The notes beneath the pieces were generated by a model that worked only from the letters and a program-made list of their open reading frames with translations, made no database searches and was not told the origin of the DNA. From Bacteroides sp. (GTDB lineage: Bacteria > Bacteroidota > Bacteroidia > Bacteroidales > Bacteroidaceae), in contig JAJQDI010000031.1 in NCBI GenBank assembly GCA_021202275.1, positions 62,001 through 126,000 of the forward strand: DNA of 64,000 bases. Reading direction: 5' to 3'. Below, piece by piece: positions 36,839-44,881 of this stretch; position 1 is the stretch's first letter; every line of letters begins with the position of its first letter. The position numbers were made by a program, and so were the translations under genes.

Positions 36839-37624
36839 ATGAAACAGATTTCATCTACAGCCATTCTAACAGCTATATTCTGTATGGTTTTCTCTGTGAA
36901 CGCAATGGCACAACAAAAAAGAGTGACCGCCAGTAAGAATTACATTACCGAAAAACGTACCGTCGGTTCGTTCAATGCCATTCAGGTAACCGGAAGTCCG
37001 GACGTACAATATACACAAACCAGTGGCAGCCCCTCGCTGGAAGTATATGGCTCAGACAACATTCTGGAAGTGCTGGAAACCAAAGTAGAAGGAAATACCC
37101 TGAAAATCGGTTTCAAAAAGAACACCAGCATACAAAAAACAGGTCCATTGAAGATAAAAGTATCCGGACCTGCGCTGGAGAAAGTGAGCATCACCGGATC
37201 GGGAGACGTTACATTTGTGAACGGAATGAACAGCAACGGTAGCTTGAGCCTCTCTGTCACCGGATCAGGAGACATTGAAGGAAAAGGTGTATCTGTAAAT
37301 GAACTGAAAATATCCGTAACAGGTTCGGGAGATATCAAAATACGCGATATACAAAGCAATAGTGTATCCGCAACCGTAACCGGTTCGGGTGATATTGACT
37401 TGTCCGGAAATGCTTCAGAGGCCACTTACCGTGTCTCGGGATCGGGAGACATCACAGCTTCCAACTTAGTGACCCGAAGAGTAGACGCACAGATCAGTGG
37501 TTCGGGCGATATCAAATGCCACGCTACTGAATTCCTCAAAGGAAGAGTGAGCGGTAGCGGTGATATCGGCTACAAAGGCAACCCGGAAATTGATTTCCCC
37601 AAAAAAGGTTTATATAAATTATAA
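36839..37624 (+). CDS. DUF2807 (GIN-domain) secreted beta-helix protein
   Basis: The 261-residue product has a signal peptide ending NAMAQQ and a DUF2807 'head GIN' domain. The motif GSGDI or GSGDV recurs seven times from about residue 120 to the end, as the turns of a right-handed beta-helix. Such proteins are common in Bacteroidetes and are exported to the envelope; their role is unknown. A strong terminator follows, so the gene is monocistronic. Confidence 0.9.
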   Translation: MKQISSTAILTAIFCMVFSVNAMAQQKRVTASKNYITEKRTVGSFNAIQVTGSPDVQYTQTSGSPSLEVYGSDNILEVLETKVEGNTLKIGFKKNTSIQKTGPLKIKVSGPALEKVSITGSGDVTFVNGMNSNGSLSLSVTGSGDIEGKGVSVNELKISVTGSGDIKIRDIQSNSVSATVTGSGDIDLSGNASEATYRVSGSGDITASNLVTRRVDAQISGSGDIKCHATEFLKGRVSGSGDIGYKGNPEIDFPKKGLYKL

Positions 37625-37658
37625 TTTCTCTCTTAATCTATACTTAACTAAACGAAAT

Positions 37659-37685
37659 GGCTATCCTGTGAAGGATAGCCTTTTT
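37659..37685 (+). terminator. Intrinsic terminator after the DUF2807 gene
   Basis: GGCTATCCT, a GTGA loop, AGGATAGCC and five T residues: a textbook rho-independent terminator. Confidence 0.9.
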
Positions 37686-37820
37686 CATGTATATTTCTCA
37701 CCGGAATAGTTCAAACACTTATATAGTAATGTAGAAATACGAATGTCTTGAAACGAATAGTTAATCCACTTAGATAAGAAACCGAAACCACTTTCTCTTA
37801 TGCGTTATTATTTCCCACTA

Positions 37821-40117
37821 TCAAAACCGGTTGACCTCCTCAGTATTAGGATTACCTTTATACTTACTTTTGACGGCATTGAAATTATAAATTACAGAGA
37901 TAGAAATGCCCCGACTGTTGAGGTCATTATTTTGATAGAGTACTATATTATCAACCAGGATCTCCCGTTTTGAACGACTTGTATTGAAAATATCACTCCC
38001 TCTTAGATTTATACGTAGTTTATCTCTCAAAAAGAGCTTATATATATAAAGATCGGTCTTGAAAGACTCGTATGTTCTTGAGAGTCCTGAATGTCCTTTG
38101 GTTACATATACAATATCTATTCCTGCTTGTAATTTATGGGGAAAAGAGAAATTATTTCTTGTTCTAAAAGTATATACAGGATCATTATAGTGCTGAAAAT
38201 CGTATTTTAGATAATTTTTCGATAAACCAGCCTCTAAAGAAGTATTCCAGATCCCGGCTTTTAAAGAATATGACATCATGAAAGAAAGATTGGCACTATT
38301 GTTAATATTTACAGGTTGGAAAAGTATAATATCATCCTTATATAGTTTGGGGGCAAATAAAATTTTATCTTTATATATGGTATATACAGTTGAAACTCTA
38401 AGGTTTTTCCACATCAGTAAATTTGAGAAATGGTTATTCTGCGTAGGTTTCAGGTAAGGATTACCACTTTCATATGTATAAGGTCCATCGTACTGAATAC
38501 TGTTGCGTAATTGATAATAACCTGGACGATAGATGGTATTTTTATATGAAAACATGGTCTGTATCACTTCTCCGGAATAGGTTATACCTACATTTGGGAA
38601 AAAATTAGTATACTTCCTGCTCTCATCATGCTGTTTTTTCCTCCGGAAAAATAATTGAATTGGACCTCTTCTAATCTTACTCCCATATCTATTGAGAATT
38701 TCCCAAAAGACTTATTGAACGCGGCAAATACCGCCAAAAGATTTTGCTTAGATATATTACCAGATGATTTTAAGTTCTCATTTCCTGTCGATTGATCTAC
38801 ATAAAAAGATTGTTTATTATACGTATGGGAATATTCGCCTCCATAACTCAACCGACCACTCCACAAAGGAGACGTAAAGATCGCTTTACCCGCGTAAAGA
38901 TTGTAATTTTGTGCACTTTGCGTCATAATGTTTTCCCATATTCCTTCCCTGTCATTTATTACATTTTGTTGATTAGAACTATTACCTGTATAGTAATCTC
39001 CATCTATTTGAAACGACAGCCATGGAAAGAGCTGTCTGGAATAATAAGCATTTAGCGAATGTACCTCTTTTTGTGTAGGAGAATCCCATACAGAGCTATA
39101 GGCCTCATAGAATTGTGTATTTTTATTCACCTCTGCTTCTATAAAGATATCTATATTTTCTCTTGGAATACGGCTAAACTCATAACGTACCCCTCCACTT
39201 TGTTTTTCCGAACTGTAATTAATTCCCCCGTTTACCCTAAGGCTTTTATAGTGACTATATTCCTCCGCTATCTGATCCAACTCGGTTTTCATCTCCTTAT
39301 CCTCAACAGATTGATGCGAATCTTTGTATAACAGATCTTTCATTTGGGAAAAACGTAACAGACCAAAAATATCCCAATTCTTTATCCGGTAATTCAGGGT
39401 CTGCATTTCACTATGAGAGAATTTACGGTCCAGATATATATTGGCATAGGAACTACCACTTAACCCTTCTCCAACTTGTCTTATGGTTTCAATCTTAATC
39501 ACTGCTTTTACTTCACCCGGATATTCCGGACCAGGGTCGGTGATAAGAGTGACTTTCTTTATATTTGAAGAGTTTATCTCAGCCAATTCAGAATTATTTC
39601 TCATCAGCCTGTTATTTATATATATCAGAGGAGTTCCTCTGCCAAATATTTCAAATGACTCTCCCTCCTTAAAGACAAAAGGAAGCTGCCCCAATACATC
39701 CGAAGCAGTTCCTATATGTTTCAAAATACTATTTTGTACATCTGTAGATATTCCATTATTCTCAAGCTTATGTACCTTCGCATTTCCTTTTATCACCACT
39801 TCCCCCAATAGGGTTGTCTCCGGAGAAAGCGTAAGGGTATCATTTGTGAGATATTCCATATCCAGGAACTCAGTTGAATAACCAATACAACTGAGTCGTA
39901 ATATTTTTTCTTTTACGGAAAGTATATTCAGAGAAAAGCTGCCATCCAATTGACTAACAGTCCCACTAATAAAACTTGAATCGGATCTTTCCAGCACAGC
40001 CAGATTTACATATTCAATAGGGTGAAATGTATTTTTATCAAGAACCACTCCCTGAAAATTCTGTCCGACGATTGAAACAGAAAAACCTATACTCAGAATA
40101 AAAAGTAACTTTTTCAT
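37821..40117 (-). pseudogene. TonB-type outer-membrane beta-barrel protein of the RiPP locus, frameshifted
   Basis: The gene encodes about 765 residues in two frames: a signal peptide (SVSIVGQ), a carboxypeptidase-like regulatory domain (about 20-105, GVVLDKNTFHPIEYVNLAVL), a plug-like domain (about 105-215), and an OMP_b-brl_3 barrel. At 38634-38639 a run of six A (gene strand) should be seven: adding one A changes SGGKNSMM to SGGKKQHDESRKYTNFFPNVG and links the first 500 codons to the last 260. The ATG overlaps the maturase stop by four bases (ATGA), so the two are coupled. Its likely role is import or export of the modified peptide or its ligand. Confidence 0.8.
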
Positions 40118-41448
40118 ATGTTTTTTCCTATCTGAGATTTATAATAATACTCTAAAGATCTATGCAACATATCCGGAGCTTTCTGCATGCAATCACACAC
40201 TATATAATCTGCATTCTGATGGGAATTTCTCAAAACATACCAGGCACAAGTACCATTACAGATCGGTAAGAAAAAGCACTCTTTACATTTTTTCTCATTA
40301 TACCATTTAGAACCGATCAGATATCTATACAATAAAGAGGGATTAGACAATCTGTCCTGATTTATATAACCTACTATTTTACTTGCGTCACTTACATCAT
40401 TCCAACATTTATAAATTTCACCCCTAGGACCGATAATATGAGAATTTACTCTGGTAGCACCGCAATTTTTACTATAACTTAATCTGGGGAAAATATCAGT
40501 CTTAAATATATTCTTCTCATTCAACTCATACATAAATTCAGCCGTTTCCCATTTGTTCATACATGTGCAAGCCAAAGCTGTTCCCTGTTCATTATCCATT
40601 CGAAGAATTCCGGGATATATGATCACATTTTTATTTTTCCATCTTTTTCCTAATATTTCCTGTGCTTCGAGATAATCATTTACATTAGTTTTATCAATAT
40701 TTATTCTGATATGAACTTGTGTATCCGGTAATTCATTTAATATATTATCTATGTTTTGAATCAGTCTGTCATAGGTCGGTTCACTAGTTACTTTCTGCTT
40801 ACGGATACTATCATGCCTTTCTTTATTACCGTCTAAGGTTATCTGAATAAGATCCAAAGGGAATTCTTTAAAGAACTCTATCGCTTCAGAAGTAAAATAA
40901 TAACCATTGGTAATAATTACATGTTTCCTCAATTTCAAAGTGATTTCATTACGAACCTTATGGAGTATTTTTTTAATTATTCCAAAGGCAAGAAGAGGTT
41001 CTCCACCGTACCAAGTGATGTCTACCGATTCCGCTTCCTTATGAGTATTTATAAATGAAATCAGATCCTCAATGATCTGTGGCGTCATTGTTTGCGCCTT
41101 TTTTCCATTCTCAAAACAATAGAAACAATCAAAATTACATCCCAGGGTCGGAACCAGGATCAGCCCCAGCCGCTTTTTAGAATACGTAACTGCATCTGTA
41201 CGGAACTGATGCTCCAATAAATAATCCTCATCTTCTCCTGGCTGAACTATTATCTTTTGACCTATCAGTTTTTCTATCAATGTATCCTCCATCTCATGGA
41301 TCAATAAAGGATCAGAATTACACCTCAATAAATGTTCATAAAGAGTAGGACTAACTTTCAGAAATGAGTTGGAATGGGAGCAATACACTAAATATTCCTC
41401 ATCTGAAGAGATAAATTGATAAACATATTTCGAAATAACATACGCCAT
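40114..41448 (-). CDS. Radical SAM/SPASM peptide maturase
   Basis: The 444-residue product has the radical SAM cluster motif at Cys104, Cys108 and Cys111 (CNFDCFYC), the SAM-binding GGEP near 148-151, and a C-terminal SPASM/twitch region with cysteines at 329, 348, 388, 391, 397, 401, 418 and 420. The N-terminal 85 residues resemble a peptide-recognition domain. It lies 98 bases after the precursor peptide gene. By family it builds sulfur-to-carbon or carbon-carbon crosslinks on that peptide; it resembles the Bacteroidales group that acts on GG-leader precursors. An internal ACTCM (293-297) echoes the precursor core. Confidence 0.9.
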   Translation of the reverse strand: MAYVISKYVYQFISSDEEYLVYCSHSNSFLKVSPTLYEHLLRCNSDPLLIHEMEDTLIEKLIGQKIIVQPGEDEDYLLEHQFRTDAVTYSKKRLGLILVPTLGCNFDCFYCFENGKKAQTMTPQIIEDLISFINTHKEAESVDITWYGGEPLLAFGIIKKILHKVRNEITLKLRKHVIITNGYYFTSEAIEFFKEFPLDLIQITLDGNKERHDSIRKQKVTSEPTYDRLIQNIDNILNELPDTQVHIRINIDKTNVNDYLEAQEILGKRWKNKNVIIYPGILRMDNEQGTALACTCMNKWETAEFMYELNEKNIFKTDIFPRLSYSKNCGATRVNSHIIGPRGEIYKCWNDVSDASKIVGYINQDRLSNPSLLYRYLIGSKWYNEKKCKECFFLPICNGTCAWYVLRNSHQNADYIVCDCMQKAPDMLHRSLEYYYKSQIGKNI

Positions 41449-41546
41449 AAATAATATATATAGTGGAATGTCTCTCTAAAACGGAGACATTCCAGTAAAA
41501 CAATCTTAATGCACTGAAAGAGTGATTCTCTTTTAATCAGTTAACA

Positions 41547-41750
41547 TCATGCCTGAGCTTCAGTTGCTTCATCGTTCTTCTCTTTTTCTTTTTTATCTGA
41601 ATCATTGCTATTTGTATTTCCAATCCAGCAATCACAAGTACATGCCACAGCCTCTGCACCGCCCCCTACAATTTCTGATAAGGTGTTTTCTTCCAATACT
41701 TCATTATCATGTATGGTTTCAATATTCTCATCTTTAATTTTTTTATCCAT
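41547..41750 (-). CDS. RiPP precursor peptide with GG leader and CxCxC core
   Basis: The 67-residue peptide has an acidic leader with ENTLSEIVGG ending at Gly29-Gly30, the double-glycine type used by C39 proteases. The core follows: AEAVACTCDCWIGNTN with Cys37, Cys39, Cys41 and Trp42, then a lysine- and glutamate-rich tail (residues 48-67). It directly precedes the radical SAM maturase on the same strand. No C39 transporter is in the window, so export depends on genes elsewhere. It resembles GG-Bacteroidales natural product precursors, but the dense CxCxC next to a Trp is distinctive. Confidence 0.8.
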   Translation of the reverse strand: MDKKIKDENIETIHDNEVLEENTLSEIVGGGAEAVACTCDCWIGNTNSNDSDKKEKEKNDEATEAQA

Positions 41751-42049
41751 AATAGTTATCTGTTTTACATTTTACTATCTACTCTATTATTCGGCTTTTC
41801 GATCTCCGCCTATTTGTTGCAACAAATGATTTCAAGAATATATATCTTCTATTTAAGAAATAGTCTATGTGTATAGTATAGTTATTAAAATTATCAGATT
41901 ATTTATAACTTTTATTGATTACTTGAGGATAGACTTCTATATACAATCTCTGTATATTCCTATTCTATTGCAAAGAAACGAACTGTCAGTCCGGATTTAC
42001 AGGATTCAATTATTTTTTATATATAATAAATCCTGTTTTATTATGGAAA
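41751..42049. other. AT-rich stretch upstream of the RiPP precursor
   Basis: This region should contain the promoter of the peptide gene, but no TAnnTTTG box was found. A 12-base palindrome TTGTTGCAACAA lies at 41815-41826 and could be a regulator site. The small plus-strand frames here are low-complexity and unlikely to be genes. Confidence 0.4.
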
Positions 42050-42052
42050 GAC

Positions 42053-42094
42053 GGTAAAAAATAATCGGGTTACTGCATCTCGCGGTAACCCGAT
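42053..42094 (-). terminator. Terminator of the sigma-factor operon
   Basis: ATCGGGTTAC (42064-42073) pairs with GTAACCCGAT (42085-42094); on the minus strand the stem is followed by a T-rich run ending near 42053. Confidence 0.8.
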
Positions 42095-42206
42095 CACTTA
42101 GTTAGTTTTTTCAAATTTGAGAGAATAGAAACTTCACAGTCTCATGTTTTCGTTTTAATTAAGCACACTAACTATATTATGTTTAAAGCAAATGAAAATG
42201 TTCTTT

Positions 42207-42683
42207 TCAAGGTGCCTGCATCGCTCCTGCGATACGGGCAATAAAATCCGGATCCATATTACCAGTAAAATTGATTACCGAGAATCGTTCGTCCGTATGC
42301 GTCAGCATGACCAGTTCGATAATGGTATCCTCTCTTTTACGGATCAGGATGCGGCTATCTTCAGTAGGTTCTGTGATCAGAGCCAAGGGCTCAAACAGGT
42401 CTCCATTCTGTTCCAGGACCTCCAACGCGTGTGCATAATAGAAGGCTCCGTCTGACTCTGAAGAAAGCAGCTGCATACTCTTCAGATTGGAGATGATCTC
42501 TATCATGGCATCATCTTTCTCCGTTTCGCTCCGGAGTATCTCTTCCATCATTTTGGGGCTGATCGTCACACATACCAATGCTGAATCCGCCGGATAATGA
42601 GCTATAAAACGTGAGATGAAATCCTGCGCCTGCATACACAGACAGACATACACACTCATCAGTGTCAATAGCGTTTTCTTCAT
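42207..42683 (-). CDS. DUF4252 protein, secreted
   Basis: The 158-residue product has a signal peptide (MKKTLLTLMSVYVCLCMQAQ) and the DUF4252 pattern, with segments around LKSMQLLSSES and a C-terminal SVINFTGNMD. The family is nearly always downstream of an ECF sigma factor and an anti-sigma-like gene, as here. Its ATG overlaps the stop of the upstream gene by four bases. The function is unknown; envelope stress sensing is a guess from context. Confidence 0.85.
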   Translation of the reverse strand: MKKTLLTLMSVYVCLCMQAQDFISRFIAHYPADSALVCVTISPKMMEEILRSETEKDDAMIEIISNLKSMQLLSSESDGAFYYAHALEVLEQNGDLFEPLALITEPTEDSRILIRKREDTIIELVMLTHTDERFSVINFTGNMDPDFIARIAGAMQAP

Positions 42684-43195
42684 TCTTCTCTCAGCTTATG
42701 ATCCCGGATCACAGAAAGCGTATCTTCAAATTCTGTGTCCAGACTTATGGAAAGTTTTTCCGAAAGCACCCACAGCGCATTGGTTACCTCTTCATAGGCC
42801 ATCGCAGGATCATCGTACGTATCTATATACGCGTCGTAATCGTAATCAACAGATTCATCGCTCCAGAAGGTATAACGTACGGCCGTTCCCAGCGTCCAGA
42901 CAAAACCAACGATCATCGCGGCCCGGAAAAGGGGCATGTAAAGCTGCCTCCAGGAGATACGCCGCGCCTTCACCACGATCGGCTCACCGATCTGTTGCAG
43001 AATACGGGCATCAAACTCCTGACTGAGACCTTCCTGTTGTTGGGTATACTGATATACAAACAGTTCCCTGTACTTCCTCAGGTGAACAGGAACATCTGTT
43101 TTCAGAAAGAAATCGCGCAGACAACCTTCCTCCTCCAATGTGGTATCGCATTGCCAATACCGTTCCAACAACTGTTCTATATCTTTATAATCCAT
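42680..43195 (-). CDS. Putative anti-sigma factor-like membrane protein
   Basis: The 171-residue product has an N-terminal cytosolic half beginning DYKDIEQLLERYWQCDTTLEEE, typical of Bacteroidetes proteins next to sigma factors. A single hydrophobic segment lies near residues 88-108 (LFRAAMIVGFVWTLGTA), followed by an acidic Tyr/Asp-rich periplasmic tail. It overlaps the sigma factor by 11 bases and DUF4252 by four, so the three genes form one tight operon. Confidence 0.75.
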   Translation of the reverse strand: MDYKDIEQLLERYWQCDTTLEEEGCLRDFFLKTDVPVHLRKYRELFVYQYTQQQEGLSQEFDARILQQIGEPIVVKARRISWRQLYMPLFRAAMIVGFVWTLGTAVRYTFWSDESVDYDYDAYIDTYDDPAMAYEEVTNALWVLSEKLSISLDTEFEDTLSVIRDHKLREE

Positions 43196-43694
43196 ATTCT
43201 TCTATTTCGGTGAAACGCTGTTTCACTTTCTGTCGGGCACGGAAAAGATTGACTTTTACCTGCGCCTCTGTGAGCTGCAGGCTACGGGCGATCTCTTTAT
43301 ATCCTTCTCCTTCTATATCCCTGAGCTGCATCACCATTTTCTGTTTTTCCGGGAGCTCACTGATCAGTTGATGGATCAACTCCAACTGTTCTTTCCTGAC
43401 AAGTCCGTCCAACGGACCGGGAACCCATTGCAGATTTTCCACTTCAGGCGTCAGGGACTGGTTGCCGGATTCTTTCAATTGCACCCGGTCGATGGCCAGA
43501 TTTCTGACGATAGTGATACAATAGGCTTCTATTGACTCCAATCGCGGCCACTCCTCTCTCATGTTCCAGACACGGATCATGGCTTCCTGTACTATATCCT
43601 CCGCCTCTGAACGATGCAGGGTGATCCGCAAGGCCAACCGAAAGAGTTTATCTTTCAGGGGTAGAATGTTGTTGTGAAAGCTGATCTCTTGCAT
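43185..43694 (-). CDS. ECF-type RNA polymerase sigma factor
   Basis: The 169-residue product has sigma region 2 (LALRITLHRSEAEDIVQEAMIRVW) and region 4 (LPEKQKMVMQLRDIEGEGYKEIARSLQLTEAQVKVNLFRAR in pieces). The longest frame begins with a GTG; I chose the adjacent ATG at 43694. It heads the operon with an anti-sigma-like gene and DUF4252, a cassette widespread in Bacteroidales. The stimulus is unknown. Confidence 0.93.
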   Translation of the reverse strand: MQEISFHNNILPLKDKLFRLALRITLHRSEAEDIVQEAMIRVWNMREEWPRLESIEAYCITIVRNLAIDRVQLKESGNQSLTPEVENLQWVPGPLDGLVRKEQLELIHQLISELPEKQKMVMQLRDIEGEGYKEIARSLQLTEAQVKVNLFRARQKVKQRFTEIEEYGL

Positions 43695-43786
43695 CACTAT
43701 AAGAATGACGGGTGAGTAGACAAAAAGTTACAGGGAATATGTGTGTTTTTTTAAAATCAATAGAAGGCTACCGGAGGCAGGCTCTC

Positions 43787-44563
43787 TCAGGCAATGACAT
43801 GTGTACCCTCTTCCATGCGATGTATAGCAGACGCCTGTGTAATGACTACTTCAGATACACCTGCATTGATCGCCCGGAAAGCATTTTCCAATTTAGGTAT
43901 CATCCCCCCCTGGATCACACCTTCGGCTACATAATAGGCAAACAGCTCGCGATCTATGCGGGAAATCACACTGTTTTCATCGTTCTCGTCGGAAAGTACT
44001 CCTTTCTTCTCGAAACAATAGACCAAGGTGACATCGAAAAACTCCGAAAGGGATGTAGAGACTTCACCGGCAATGGTATCGGCATTGGTATTGAGCATAT
44101 TCCCCTCTCCATCGTGGGTCAGCGGAGCCATAACGGGTACTATACCCTGATGGATGAGACCGGCCAGCCTTTCCCCGTCTACCTTCTTTACGTCTCCTAC
44201 AAATCCATAGTCTATTTCACCGACCGGACGCTTCACGGAACGTATCAGATTCATATCGGCTCCGGTAAGCCCCAGCGCGTTGATATCTAACGCCTGCAAA
44301 CCCGCTACAATATTTTTATTGACTAATCCTCCGTATACCATGGTCACCACACGAAGCGTATCGGCATCGGTGATCCGGCGGCCATTGATCATCTGACTTT
44401 CAATGCCCAGCTGAGAAGCGATACGGGTGGCCGAACGCCCTCCTCCATGTACCAATACTTTATAACCGGATACCTCTTTAAAATCTTCCAGAAGCCGATG
44501 GAGGGTTTGTTCTTCTTCTACGATCTTACCCCCCACTTTAATTACTGACAATTTCTTTTTCAT
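43787..44563 (-). CDS. argB: Acetylglutamate kinase
   Basis: The 258-residue enzyme phosphorylates N-acetylglutamate (or N-succinylglutamate, as in Bacteroides) in arginine synthesis. The amino acid kinase fold is shown by IKVGGK, LVHGGGRSAT, GLTGADMNLI, NTNADTIAGE and GGMIPKL. The neighbouring speA uses arginine, so the two are linked metabolically; the 318 bases between them hold repeats and leave room for a separate promoter. Confidence 0.94.
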   Translation of the reverse strand: MKKKLSVIKVGGKIVEEEQTLHRLLEDFKEVSGYKVLVHGGGRSATRIASQLGIESQMINGRRITDADTLRVVTMVYGGLVNKNIVAGLQALDINALGLTGADMNLIRSVKRPVGEIDYGFVGDVKKVDGERLAGLIHQGIVPVMAPLTHDGEGNMLNTNADTIAGEVSTSLSEFFDVTLVYCFEKKGVLSDENDENSVISRIDRELFAYYVAEGVIQGGMIPKLENAFRAINAGVSEVVITQASAIHRMEEGTHVIA

Positions 44564-44631
44564 AATGGTTTATGCTATTTATTATATAGGAAAAGAGAAT
44601 GATTTCTATGTACGATCTACTCATTTACGGA

Positions 44632-44692
44632 CCCACGATCGACGAAGTCAATCGAAGATCGGTGTAGCCAACACAGCGGTCAGCCAGGCTAA
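44632..44692. repeat. Tandem 20-base units related to the 9.8 kb palindrome
   Basis: Three degenerate units of 20-21 bases (44632-44651, 44652-44671, 44672-44692) share the shape GGTCGACGAAGTCAA with the units at 9831-9870. They lie upstream of argB. The family seems to spread together with the ATTTACG heptads. Confidence 0.7.
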
Positions 44693-44725
44693 TTACAATT
44701 CAAAAGAAAAATATGCCAAAGACTG

Positions 44726-44779
44726 GTAACATCCATTTGTAGAGACGCACGGCTTGTGGCTCTACAAATGGATATTACC
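44726..44779. repeat. Palindrome of the AGAGACGCAC family
   Basis: GGTAACATCCATTTGTAGAG (44726-44745) pairs with 44760-44779 at 19 of 20 positions, around a loop holding ACGCACGGC. Related copies lie at 49208-49228 and 49367-49419. Confidence 0.8.
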
Positions 44780-44881
44780 CATCATGGGGAATAGTTATAT
44801 CTTGAATCTTAAATCATCCAACGTTTTTTAGTATAAATGATCATGACCGAAAGCAGTAACCGTAAATATCTTTGTTATTTC

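Noticed and set aside
41869..42057. Small plus-strand frame upstream of the RiPP precursor
   Set aside because: Low-complexity Ile/Phe/Tyr-rich product expected from AT-rich DNA by chance.
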